Notes under the pieces: generated by a model | Databases searched by the model: none | What the model was told of the DNA's origin: nothing | What the model saw: the letters and a program-made list of their open reading frames with translations, nothing else | Program-made: the position numbers and the translations under genes | NCBI RefSeq assembly: GCF_024722375.1 | Contig: NZ_CP102734.1 | Span: forward strand, 186,001-250,000 | Direction of reading: 5' to 3' | Length of the DNA: 64,000 bases | Source: Mycoplasma iguanae | GTDB taxonomy: Bacteria; Bacillota_I; Bacilli_A; Mycoplasmatales; Metamycoplasmataceae | In this document: in pieces, positions 33,201 to 44,194 of the stretch | Position numbering within the stretch: position 1 is the stretch's first letter | Layout: each line of letters starts with the position of its first letter

Positions 33201-34450
33201 ACGGTGTTTTAGGTGGATTAATTAATTTTTCTGATAACGCCCTAAATTCACAATACAATATCACTTTAACTCCAGAAAATGCAACAGGTAAATTGTTAAT
33301 TACAATTGTTTTTAACTCATTTATTGAATTAGGTGATGATGGAAGAATTAAAAACATTAGTAATAAAAAAATCGTTCATTACTACGATGGATTTAATAAA
33401 ACTAATGAAAATGGTATTTTCTTCTTAAATTGATACACTGAAAATGAAATTGCACAAAAAAAATTACCAAATTCAGCTTCAGCTTCTAGTTCATCATCAA
33501 ACTCAACAAGTAATAATTTTTCAGAATTTACATCTGTTGAATTTGCTGGTTTTTTAAGAAATTTAGAACCTTTAGAATTACTACAATTTTTTGGACAACT
33601 TTCTGATGCTGCTCTTAAAAAATATCGTAATGATCCTAACCAATTCCAAGTACAAATTACTCCAAATGCAGATAGAGGTTCATTAAATGTAAGAGCAACA
33701 TTTAATGAATGAAATAATACAAACGGAATTACAGAATTTTCTCAAACATTTACCGGTTTTAAATTACCAATTGAAGTTTTCCAAACTCAAATTGGAACTT
33801 ATGATCCAACAAATTCACAATTTTTAGATCGAGCAGTAATTGAAGTTTCTAAAGTAAATAATTTACCTTCTGAAATGACTCCTGAAATGTTAAATAAGTT
33901 TTTTACTTTCCAGGATAATATTTTAAATAATTTGGAGAAAAAAATTTATTTCTTATATGATGATAGTACAGGAAGTGGAAAATTTGTTTTCTTTATTAAA
34001 AGACCAAGTAATTTAGTTCCAGAAAATAGTGATACTAATAATACAGAAACCAATTTAACTACAACTGCAGCAATAAGATCATTTAATAATGTTCAAACTA
34101 TTGCAGCACCAAATATATTTGATGATGAAGTGGAAACACACGATTTTCAAATTAGTAGATTAATACCAATAAGTGAGTTAGTTGCAGAAGGTTATGTTTT
34201 AATGACAAATCCATTGCAAAATGTTACAGGATTTAAAATTTATAAACCAGAAGAAAAAAGATTTGAAAGTATTGTTAATTTATCACTAGCAATAGGTTTA
34301 CCAATCATAATTTTCTTACCTTTAATTATCATCTTATTTGCTATTCGTCAAAAACCAATTATTCTTTTTGTTCAAAGTAAAATAATTAATTCATTATTTA
34401 AAAAACGTAAATTAGACAAAAAAAGGGAAACAATAGAAGAAGATGAGTAA
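30260..34450 (+). CDS. Giant double-anchored surface protein B (Lipoprotein_17-like repeats)
   Basis: 1396 aa, starting one base after protein A stops. N-terminal signal anchor IASAIIIPSVIISSTFIV; C-terminal membrane helix at about 1338-1362 and a basic tail (KKRKLDKKRETIEEDE). The N-terminal half, rich in Gly/Asn and short beta strands (YFLYLSNGEIWAY, NNNVLVTLDRNL), may be a beta-propeller-like domain. The C-terminal half has GF-type repeats (SGFPTSQ ~703, SGFQTDEA ~920, DGFNKTNE ~1041, TGFKLPIE ~1164) and a Ser-rich linker (SASASSSSSNSTS). The end overlaps the next gene by 8 bases. Confidence 0.85.
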
Positions 34451-36605
34451 AAGAGAAAAAACCGTTTTTTTAAATGTTCCTAATTTTGGTGTTAATTTAA
34501 ATAAAGATTCTGAAAACAATTTGTTTAAATACATTAAAATGTCTAACTTTAAAAAAATTATTAACATTTTTAGTGTATTGCAAATTATTGATTTTAAAAC
34601 TAAAACTTTAGATTTTAGAAAAGAATTATTTGATGCTTTTAATTTGCCATATCAAAATTTTTTACAACTTAATAATCTTAATTCCAAAGTTAATGAAGTT
34701 GTACGTTTTGCTGCAAAAAAAGAAATAATAAAGAATAATTATATTTTTCTTTATTTACATTTAGATAATGAATTTGATTTAAATAATGCAGATGCATTTA
34801 TTGAATTTTTAGAAAATCTTCAAAAAAAACTTTGACCTAAAGCCAAGGCACAAGATAGAAAATTTCGATTTTATTTAAATTTATTAATTGATAAACCTAT
34901 TTTTAACTGAGCATTTTTAAAAAGAGCAATTTTTAAATTACAAAAAAGTACATCTACGACAGTTATTATTCATAAATTTATTCCTAGTGAAAACTTATTA
35001 GCTGATAATTTTCAAGCTGCTAAATTTTATGAATTAATTGAAAACTGAAACAATCCTGAAAAAACTCAAATCATTAGTTCAATTTGAAATGCTGTTGCCG
35101 ATATCAGTAAAGACCATTCTTTTGAAAAAACATTTTTATATGATAGAGACAATGACAAAAAATTAAAAGAAAAATTCGCAATTTTTGTTTCCTTCCAAAC
35201 AGATGAATTAAGTGATTTTTATACTTTTTATCAACAAGAATTTCCAGATATTAATAGCTTACATATCAATCTAGATGATTGAAGTTTCAAAGCTAATGAT
35301 GAAAAAGTTGGAATTAAAGAATTTCAAGAACTGGAAACAGTTTTAATTTCTAAAAATAAAAGAAATAATTTTTTAACAGGTTTATTTCCTCATCATTTAG
35401 ATCATATAATCATAAGTCCTGCCAAAGATAATCCGTATTATTTTGTGCGTCAAAGTGCTAAGTTGTTTTATGAATCTTTAAAACAACAAGTTAGTCAAAA
35501 CAAAAAAACAATTGTTTTAAATTGAAATATTTTTCAGGAAGTAAAAGAGCATTTTTCATATAAATTATGAATGTATGCAGCTATGGTATTTGATGTTTAT
35601 ATTTCAAAAATCCTTTTTTATTTAAGTAGAAAAAATATTAAATGAATTTTATTTTCCGATGAAATTGGTTTTGAAAGATTATTTTCTATCCAATTGGATG
35701 AAGATATTAATTTATTTTATTTAAGTAACCAACTAACATTAAAAAATACTTCTAATACAATTGATGCCGAAAAATTTAAAGATGTATTAGTTAGTTTACT
35801 TTCTAAAAAATATAAATCAACTTTTAGTTTAAATTTGTTTGCTTCAATAAAGGTATCTAACAAATTAAAAAAAATTGAAGCAATTAATTCAGATAAAGAA
35901 TTAATTGAACATTTAAATTTAAAAAGACTACAAAAAACAAATAAAAAAGCATTTGATGAATTTGTTAATTTTGCATCTAGAATGCAAAAAAGAGAAATAA
36001 ATCACCAGTTTAGAATTATCACTAAGGGAATTGCTAATCCCCAAAATTATTCACTATCTTTAAATACAGAAAATATGTATTTAGCAATGTATTTCCATGA
36101 GAAAGATTTATATCAACTTCCAGTAAAGAACATTAAGTTGGGTGATCTTATTCTATTTTATAAATCTGCAGAAATGTTTTTAAATTTATTAAAAGAAGGA
36201 AAAAACGCAAACTTATTTTATAAAGCATCTGGTGAAGGAAGTTATAAACGTGAATTTTTCAATCGTTATTCTTCATACATTAATCAAGCTGTAAAAAGAT
36301 ATAAAGAATTAGAAAATCTGCCTGTAGCTTCTAGAGTAAAATATTTAAGAAAAAGCTTTTTAGAATTAGAAAATTTATTACTAAATTTACAAAATATCAA
36401 AATTGCTTCATTAAAAGAATTAGAAGATAATTATGCTTTCTTAAAACGAAAAGAAAAAGAAGAACTTCTAATTAAACAAGAAATTGAAAGAAAAGCCGAA
36501 GAACTTTTAGAACTAAGTAAAAATGAATCTAATTTAAATCTTAAATCTGAATTTCAACTTTTTGAAGATAAAAAGTTTAACAAAGATTTAAAAGACAAAA
36601 AATAA
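34443..36605 (+). CDS. Cytosolic protein C of unknown function, 720 aa
   Basis: Not recognised. It overlaps protein B and is transcribed with it. No signal peptide or membrane helix; alternating alpha/beta segments (VFLNVPNFGVNL, IFVSFQTDELSDFY, KTIVLNWNIF, IKWILFSDEIGFE) hint at a barrel-type fold. The C-terminal ~120 residues are strongly charged and helical (LKRKEKEELLIKQEIERKAE), probably a coiled coil. UGA encodes Trp many times. A cytoplasmic partner of the membrane proteins on both sides is the natural inference. Confidence 0.8.
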
Positions 36606-36614
36606 GGAGTTAAT

Positions 36615-37358
36615 ATGAAAAAAATTATTTTCAATTGAAAATTAAATATGAACTATTTTACAATTAGGCAATTTATTGAAAATTTAGAAAAACCTTTAGA
36701 TAAAAACTTTATCATATTGCCTTCTTATTTTGGTATTTTTAACTTACTTTCAAATTCAAAAGGAAAAATTGATATTTCACAGGTTGGAGTGCAAAACATT
36801 TCTGCTAATGCAACAGGAGATTTTATAGGTAAAGTTTCTTTTGTGGAAGCAAGAGAAGTAGGAATTGACTATATTTTAGTGAATCATCCATATATTTTAA
36901 AAAATTATATCGATGAAAAAAATAGCCATTCAATTAACTACAAATTAAAAGTTTTATTAGAAAATGATTTTAAACCAATTATTTGTATTGGAAATGAACT
37001 ACAAGAAAAAGTTACTGATATTGAAAAAGTAATTACTAATGAAGTAAAAAAACTTTTTGAAAATATCCAACTAACGAATTCAAACGAATTAATTTTTGTT
37101 TACATGCCTTATTTCTATGCAGCAAACAATGTTGCCATTGATAATGCAGAAATTGAAAGACAAGTTGGCATTGTTAAAAAAGTAATAAAAAAACAATTTG
37201 GAGAATTTTTATCAGAAAGCAAAATTTTAGTTCTTTATGGTGGATTATTCAATAAAGAAAGTAATGAATTACCTATGATTGACGGAATTTTCTTTGACCA
37301 CTGAGAAGATGTTGAATATATTCAAAAAATAATTAAAAATACTAAATTTGGGAATTAA
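36615..37358 (+). CDS. Triosephosphate-isomerase-like protein, probably catalytically dead
   Basis: 247 aa, the length of TIM, and clearly homologous: FNWKLN (Asn7, Lys9) matches NWKMN, GVQNISANATGDFIGKVS matches the GAQN...G-FTGEVS block, CIGNELQEK matches CIGE-L-ER, and LYGG near 208 the phosphate loop. But the catalytic HSERR becomes HPYIL (His91 kept, the next Glu lost), the catalytic Glu of YEPVW is Met164 (VYMPYF), and loop 6 (AIGTGK) is YAANNV. It therefore should not isomerise triose phosphates. Shine-Dalgarno AAGGAG; 9 bases after protein C. Probably a structural or binding component of this operon. Confidence 0.85.
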
Positions 37359-37400
37359 TAAAAAATTGATCAGTATTTGTTAAAAGCTAAAGGATAGAAA

Positions 37401-40385
37401 ATGAAATATAAAAATAAAATTAGAAAGACGATGATTAAAGGTCTTATTCCTTTAACTATTTTTGCTGCTTCTTTTGGTATAAGTAGTACAGTTTTTATCA
37501 ATCATTTTATTAAACCAAAAAAAATAGCTCCAAAAACATTTAATTCTGAGACAATACAAAATCAACAATTAACCAAAAAAAATAAAAATGTAATTGCTAC
37601 TTTAGATGGTTCTTCATTTATTCAAAATGAAGGAAGAATACTGAAAAAAAGAAATATTAATGGTGCTCTAGAATTAACAATTACATTGCAAGATAGTTCA
37701 GATGCAGTTTTAAGTATGGCTAATTTTGAGTTTTTAAATCAATCTTATCTTGCTTTAATTACCAAAAATGCTAAATTAATTATTTACAATTTAGCAAATC
37801 CTAAAAAAGCTTTTAAAGAATATCAAATCGATCAAAGCATTAATGCTTTTTCCAAAAATAAAGACTTTTTAATTTTATATAGTGATCAAAATTCAGTTAA
37901 TAGTTATTCTAAAGCTCAAAAACTAGATTTCAATAATTTTCAACTTAGTGATTTAAACATTGAAAAAACAGCAAAAAATAGTGAGCTAATTATTAAAAAT
38001 ATTTTTTATATTGCTCCTGATGTAAATTTAATAGCTTATATTAAACCAGAAATGGCAAATCTTTCTACAATTGCAAATGATACAAAATTTAGTGAAATAC
38101 AATTTGATTTTGTTAACAATGAGATGCAAATTAGAAAAGATGCTGGTATTCCAAATTGAACAAATCAACCAATTAAATTTTCAAAAGCTTTAGCTTATAA
38201 TGAAATTAATTTAAGTAATAAAGAAAATTCACTAGATTTACTTGCTAATATTGATTTAGCTTCAGTAATTTCTTTAGGTGAAAAAATTATGGTAATTAAA
38301 GGAAATCTATCAGCAGAATTTTTTAATACACCTCCAAATAAAATAATTCATGAAATTATTTTTCAAACATCAAACGCTAAAGTAATTTTTGCAGATGATA
38401 GAAATATTTATAACTTTAATTACAATACCGGTTTTTTTAGGTTAACTCATAATTTAGATACTTTTTTGGACAAAAATATTCAACTAAAAGATATTAATTT
38501 AGTAACAATTAAAAATGAAGAAGATCCATTCTTATTGTTGGTAAATAGAGAAAATGAAGATTCTTTAATTTATGGAATTTCTTTTGAAAGACAAGTATTA
38601 TTAGATGATAATCTTGTGTTTCAAATTAATATTAATAGACGGAATTTTCAAATTAATAGTGCTACAAACATTCCTTTACTAGCTTCTAATTTGAAAACCA
38701 ACAATATTTCTATTACTAACATTACAAATGAAAGAAAAAGATATTTACCAACTGGAAAATTAAAGTTTGTTGATTTATCCTTAGAACCGAAGGCAGAAAA
38801 TAGCACTGCAGCAGTTTTAGTAAGATTAAATAGCTCAGCTTGATACAATTCAAGTTTAAATGTTTCTTCTGATTTTTTTATTGAAATCAATAACTTTAAT
38901 TCAGTTGCCAAAGAAATGGGATCAATGTGAATTGATCAAAGAGCATTTAGCAATTTTTTAAATGTTTCTCTGGTGCAAATGACACCTGCTTATTTAAAAG
39001 ATTTAGTAAAACCTCTAAATCTTCTTCCTTTAGAAAATGAATATTTAAAAGTTAATTCAATTGATTATTTTGTGGAATATTTATCACCAAATAATGACAT
39101 AATAACAATTGGAGCTTTCATTAATTTCTTGGATTTATTAAACAATTCGATTCAAACTTTTAAAATTAGTCAAAGTTATTTAGCTAACATTAGTACTGAA
39201 AAGGTTTTCACCATAGTTGGTGAAAGAATCAACCAAGCTGATGAAAATAATGAAGAAAATATTATTGATATTAGAGAAGCAATTGCCGATTCAGAAGGAA
39301 GATTGCCAGCTAATTTAAATAACTTTTTACCATCTTATTTTTATCGTTCTATTTCTGATAAACTAGATCCTACTGTAGAAGAAATTAATGCTTTTTTACT
39401 AAGATTTGTTAAAAAAATATCTAATTTAAATGTAAGTATCACAGCCAATGCAGATGATAGAGCAGGTACTTTGAAATTAAATTTTAATTTAGATGATAAT
39501 GTAGCAACTCAAAATGGTTTCTTTTCATCTAAATCAATTACATTTGTTAATTTTAATAAGATTTCAGATTTTTATGTTAATTTCCGTGGTGCTACAGAAA
39601 ATAATGCCGATGTAGTAGATATTTCAAAAATTAATAATCCCATTTTTGCAGAACAATCACCTTTTACTTTAGTAACAGGCTTTAATTTAAGAGATTTATT
39701 TTATAATCAATGACCTTTTTCAATCACTTCAGATGAAAAAGAAGCCGAAAATATTCAAAACAATATTAAAGCTTTAATTAATACCAACCTAAACTTAATG
39801 AATTTTAACCCTGAATTTGAAACTTCATCTAATACTTCAATTGAAGCTATGTTACTTTCAATTAAAGATGGAATATTAAAAATAAAGATTTCTTACCCTG
39901 CAATAACAAGTGAATTAAGTACTGCTTTAGGTTTAGATCTAAATAAATCTAAAGAGGTAACTTTCATTAATTTACCTAAAATTAATGAAGTTTTTAATAT
40001 AACTATGGATAATGAAAAAGTCAATGAAATTATTGAAAAATATGATTCAGAATTTACCATTGATGAAACCAAAACAAAAGAAATCTTTGAAGCTATGAAT
40101 ATTAATGGATATGATAAAGATCAAGATTTAGCTTTTGATCTTAAATGAGATGGTGAAATATTAAAAATTAATGCTAAAGCTAAAAGAAATAATTTTAATA
40201 GTTCAGGAGTTAATTTCTTACCTGTAGAATACAATTTAGAAATGTCTTGAGTAGCTAAAAATTATCCTGGACATGTCAAAAGAATTGTAAGCATCACCGT
40301 ACCAATTTTAGCTATTTCAATCAGTTTATTTATAACACTGATTATAATTTACAAAAGAAAAGTCAAGTTAAGAAAATACTTCTAA
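37401..40385 (+). CDS. Large double-anchored surface protein D
   Basis: 994 aa. N-terminal signal anchor (GLIPLTIFAASFGISSTVF) after a basic start, C-terminal helix at about 962-985 (ITVPILAISISLFITLIIIY) and a short basic tail KRKVKLRKYF. No lipobox. The N-terminal half has repeated beta strands (NVIATLDGSSF, YLALITKNAKLIIYNL) like those of protein B and may be propeller-like; the C-terminal half has beta blocks resembling degenerate GF repeats (TFVNFNKISDFYV, TFINLPKINEVFN). Same topology as A and B; shares the KPKKIAPKTF / VSPQTF / VVPQTF start of the mature part. Last gene of the operon. Confidence 0.83.
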
Positions 40386-40389
40386 TAGC

Positions 40390-40425
40390 AAAAAAGTTAA
40401 CTCAAAAACAGGGTTAACTTTTTTT
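40390..40425 (+). terminator. Terminator of the surface operon
   Basis: Stem AAAAAAGTTAAC / GTTAACTTTTTT with an 11-base loop, starting 5 bases after the stop codon of protein D. Confidence 0.85.
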
Positions 40426-40441
40426 AGCGCAATTTAAGAAT

Positions 40442-40474
40442 AAAAAAACTTTGAACCCTAAAGCACAAAGTTTT
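40442..40474 (-). terminator. Terminator of the leftward permease
   Basis: On the minus strand AAAACTTTG / CAAAGTTTT with a 12-base loop, then a T-run. Confidence 0.75.
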
Positions 40475-40495
40475 ATAATAAAATAATTTTAAATT

Positions 40496-42064
40496 TTATT
40501 TAACTTGATTTTGATCTGAAGTTTGGATAATTTCACTATCATCATCCAGATTAGGACCCGCAATTTCATCAAAATCTTTGATTAAATCTCTTTTTTCAAA
40601 GATTTTAACAAGTCAATAATTTATAAATGGTGCAATAATTAGAATTGCTAAAAAGCTTAGTCATATTGCTAATTCTTGGGCAGCTGATACAACAACGCCA
40701 TTATCAAAGAAAACACCTCATGAAGAAGTATATGTATCTTCTGATAAAGCTAAAACTAGTAAAGCAATATTGATGATAAAAGCAGCAATAAATCCCAATG
40801 ATCCAATAATTGATGCTGTTCAGATTAAAAATTTATTTAATCCTTTTTTGTTTTGAGCTCTTTGTTCTTCAATTCATTCCGGATTCTTAACTTTTTTAAT
40901 TAAGTAAAGAATAATTGTTACACCATGTAAAGCAAAAAAGAAAACAGTTGGTAAATTTGAAAATCCATCAATAAATTTATCTGTATTTAAAATAATTGTT
41001 GGAATAAAAGTAGCTAGTGCTCAAACAATCATTGTTCCAGCTGTTAAAATAGCAGTTGTTACATTTCTTGATCTTTTTTTGCTTAAGGCTGATATTCCTA
41101 GTAGTAATTTAATTCTTCTTTGTTGCTCCATTTCCGCAACAAATCCCGCTGAAAATCCGTTAATAACTCCGTAAGTAGAAATTAACAAAAAGAAGAAAGT
41201 AAATATAATAATAGGTTTTTTAGCTTTTTCTGGCAATGAGTCAGCTAATAAATTGTGAATTTGACCTTGATTGTGTAAGATAGAAGAAATGGCAATTAAT
41301 GTGTATAAAACAATAACAGCCAGCATTCCAAAAATAACAATTAAAGGAATATTTTTATTAGGTTTTTTAACTTTTTTACCAAGTGAACCAACTGTTAAGA
41401 AAGCATCATAAGCAAACAATACAGCAGGTAAAGCCATAATCATCTTTTTAAAGTCAAAACTTTTTTCTGTTAATGCAAATGCGTTTTCTCCACCAATAGA
41501 GTGAGTTTGAAATGCAATAATACCAATGAAAATAGCCAACACTAATGGAACAAATTTTAAAATTGTTGTTACTGCTTGAATTCATCCACTTACAGTTGTA
41601 GAAACAAAGTTAACTGTTACAAAGAAAGCGGCAGTAAAAATTGTAATAATTACTAAATGTCAAATTTTAAATGCTGATATATCAAATTGGAAAGCATTAG
41701 CTAAAAAGAAAATTAAAACTTCTGCCCCGAAAAAGGCAAGAATAACACACAAAATTCCAAAGTAAAAGAATGATCATCCAAAAGAAATGAAGTATCCATA
41801 TCCTTTACCTCCTACTTTGTGAGCTCAGTTAGCTAAACCAGTTAATTTAGTATTTTTGAAAAATCCCATTTCCGAAAAAGAGATAGCAGCTGCAGCTGCC
41901 ATAACTCCACCCACGATTCAGGCTGCTAATCATGTTCATCCTTCTGAATCTACTTGTCTTTGAATTGAACCGTTTTTAAAGAAAATTCCAATTCCAATAA
42001 CAGAACCTAATAACATAGTCAGAGCTAGTCAAAAACCTATTTTTTTTGCGCTTTTTTGCGTCAT
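40496..42064 (-). CDS. APC-superfamily amino-acid permease
   Basis: 522 aa, about 12 membrane helices. The helix-1 signature GSVIGIGIFFKNGSI (unwound Gly-rich segment that binds the amino acid) follows MTQKSAKKIGFW. C-terminal cytoplasmic tail is acidic (NLDDDSEIIQTSDQNQ). Substrate not predictable. A strong Shine-Dalgarno AAAGGAG precedes the ATG. Many UGA-Trp codons. Divergent from an aminopeptidase, which suggests a joint role in peptide and amino-acid supply. Confidence 0.9.
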
Positions 42065-42352
42065 AGATCTCCTTTCAAATATTTTTATTTTATTTATTGA
42101 AATAAAAATAAAAATATTCTTTTTTCCAAAAATAATTAAATATAAAAAATTACTAGCAAAATTGCCTGGTAACTATATTTAACTTGATTTTTGAACAAAA
42201 GAATATTGTAGACATTATATCATATTTTTCAAAAAAACAAAGCCTTTGTTTTTTTGACACTCTTTTTTCAATAAAAAAGTTAAAATTAAATCAATATAAT
42301 TAAATTTGTTAGTAAAAGAAAGCTTATTGCTTTGATTTTAAATGAGGTATAT

Positions 42353-43441
42353 ATGAAAAATATTGATCATGAAAAAATTTTTTCAAGATTAAAAGAATAT
42401 ATGGAAGTACATGGTATTTCACGATATGAAGATGAGGTTGTAGCATTAATTAAGAAAAATACAGCTCAAGCTAATGTTGAATATACAAGAGATGGATTAG
42501 GATCCCTGATTATGACTAAAAAAAGTCATAATCAGGGTCCCAAAATCATGATAAGTGTGCATATGGATGAAGTAGGTTACATTGTTTTAGATATTTTAGA
42601 AAATGGACAATTAAGAGTGCAATCTGTTGGTGGAGTTTGACCTAATGTTGTTGTAGGTTCAAAAGCAAAAGTAGTTACTACAACAGGCAAAGAATATGCA
42701 GGAATTTTTGGTCACACTTCAATTCATATTTTAGAACCTGAAAAAGCTAAAAAAGCTGTTACAAATAAAGATTTATTTGTAGATTGTGGTTTTGATAATA
42801 AAAAGATAGCTGTAGCAGCAGGAGTAGAAATAGGAGATAAAATTTATATCCATGGTCCCACTTTGAGACTATATAACAAAAATCTAGTCGCAGGTAAAGC
42901 AATGGATAACAGAGCTGGAATTACTGTTTTAGATTTTATTATTAATGAATTATCAAATGAAACTTTACCAAACCAAACCTACTTTGTAGCTTCAGTTCAA
43001 GAAGAAGTAGGAACTCGTGGAGCTAAAACTTCTGTAAGTATGATTAATCCTGATGTTGCAATTGCAATTGATACAACAAGTTCATATGATACTTATTTAT
43101 CTGGAACAGGAGAAAATAAATTATCAAAAGGTGTAGCACTTAGAGTAGCTGATAGAGGAACATTAATGGATCCCAAGTTAATTCAATATTTTAAAGATTT
43201 AGCTCAAAAACATAACATTCCTCTATACAAATTTGTAGCTCAAGGCGGAGGAACTGATGCTGCTGAACTACAATTTGGCCGTGGCGGTGTTGCTACAATT
43301 TGCTTGTCAATTCCCCAAAGATATCTTCATTCACCAATTGGTGTTTGTGATTTAGAAGATTTAAAAAATAATATCGTTATAGTTGTAGAATTTTTAAAAT
43401 CATTCGATCAAACCGCACTTGATAGTATTAAGTACAAGTAA
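42353..43441 (+). CDS. M42-family glutamyl aminopeptidase (copy 1)
   Basis: 362 aa. Two-metal peptidase motifs: VHMDEVGY (His70), AMDNRAG, catalytic EE in SVQEEVGTRGA, AIDTTS and the final His in RYLHSPIG. Tetrahedral aminopeptidases of this family trim short peptides in the cytosol. Its paralogue lies at 49756-50847 in the opposite direction; the two share long identical stretches (NTAQANVEY, DGLGSLIMTKK). Shine-Dalgarno GAGGT; TATAAT at 42295-42300. Confidence 0.94.
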
Positions 43442-43445
43442 TATT

Positions 43446-43469
43446 AAAGACACGGAAGTGTCTTTTTTT
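43446..43469 (+). terminator. Terminator after M42 peptidase copy 1
   Basis: Stem AAAGACAC / GTGTCTTT, 4-base loop, followed by T4-5. Confidence 0.85.
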
Positions 43470-43498
43470 AACATTAAATTTTAAATTTAATCATTAAC

Positions 43499-43536
43499 AA
43501 AAAAGAAGCCGCCCAAAGCTTAGAATATGGGCGGCT
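43499..43536 (-). terminator. GC-rich terminator of the ncRNA candidate
   Basis: Nine-bp stem with seven G/C pairs, loop of 12, then TTCTTTTTT on the minus strand; on the plus strand no T-run follows, so it works leftward only. Confidence 0.75.
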
Positions 43537-43766
43537 AAATTATAATAATGTGTTAATCAACACTAGTATTCTTAAAGTTTATATATATTAATAAAAAAGA
43601 GGATAAAACTTAAATAAATATTAAAATAAAAAGGTTATAAATATAAAATAATAAAAACTTCAAACCTAAAATTAGGTAATTATCCATACTGTTGTTTTTA
43701 ATAACAACAAAAATACAAAATAACCATTTTGAATTTTTGCAATAGCCCTAGAAATAAGCTATTGCT
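43499..43766 (-). ncRNA. Candidate structured non-coding RNA (~268 nt)
   Basis: On the minus strand an extended -10 box (TGTTATAAT; hexamer 43772-43777) predicts a start at about 43765. The transcript would run through five perfect hairpins in series: 43739-43765, 43716-43731, 43690-43709, 43664-43677 and 43550-43563. It ends at a GC-rich stem AGCCGCCCA/TGGGCGGCT (43507-43536) followed by TTCTTTTTT. The first stem begins at the predicted start. No reading frame. It does not match RNase P, SRP or tmRNA signatures that I know. Existence and strand are inferred from sequence alone. Confidence 0.55.
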
Positions 43767-43771
43767 TCAAA

Positions 43772-43780
43772 ATTATAACA
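43772..43780 (-). promoter_or_regulatory. Extended -10 box of the ncRNA candidate
   Basis: Minus-strand TGTTATAAT. Same extended form as the box in front of ffh. Confidence 0.5.
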
Positions 43781-44180
43781 TCATTTTTAACAGAAAATAA
43801 CTAATTTTCACCCTGTAAAAAATCATTTTTTTACTAGGTTTTTCCACAAAAAATAAAAAGTTAATTTTTATTATTTTTTTTATTTAAAAAACGATTTTTT
43901 TAGAAAAAATGAAAATTAATTTTTAAAAATAAATTTTGTAAAAAAAGAAAAAAATATTTAAAACTTTAAAATTTGAACAAATTTTTAGACAAAATCAATT
44001 AAAAGAAATAGGTTTTCTACGGCTTATTTCTAACAGAAAATACATCAAAAAATAGCTAAATTATTTAAAGTAAGCATTTGTTTTATTTTTTCTTTTTATT
44101 ATATTTTGCATAATAAAAAGAAAAAAACTGCTTTTTCTCTATTTTTTCTTAAAAAAATAAACTTTTTATATTTTTTTGTG
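43781..44180. other. AT-rich gene-free stretch with a long hairpin
   Basis: No coding frame. Contains TTTTCT/AGAAAA (44013-44040) and a perfect 17-bp inverted repeat with a 7-base loop (44086-44102 and 44110-44126) made of T-rich/A-rich arms. The rest is nearly pure A/T. Confidence 0.6.
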
Positions 44181-44194
44181 TAAAATTGAAACTA
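44181..44194 (+). promoter_or_regulatory. -10 box of a predicted leaderless permease mRNA
   Basis: TAAAAT at 44181-44186, 7 bases before the ATG, in the context GTGTAAAATTGAAA that is shared base for base with gltX. No Shine-Dalgarno. Confidence 0.6.

Noticed and set aside
36615-37358. Functional tpiA
   Set aside because: Catalytic Glu replaced by Met and loop 6 not conserved, so I call it TIM-like instead.
43499-43766. tracrRNA, RNase P RNA or SRP RNA
   Set aside because: No CRISPR repeats or cas genes in the window and no anti-repeat that I can see; RNase P and SRP core motifs are not found.
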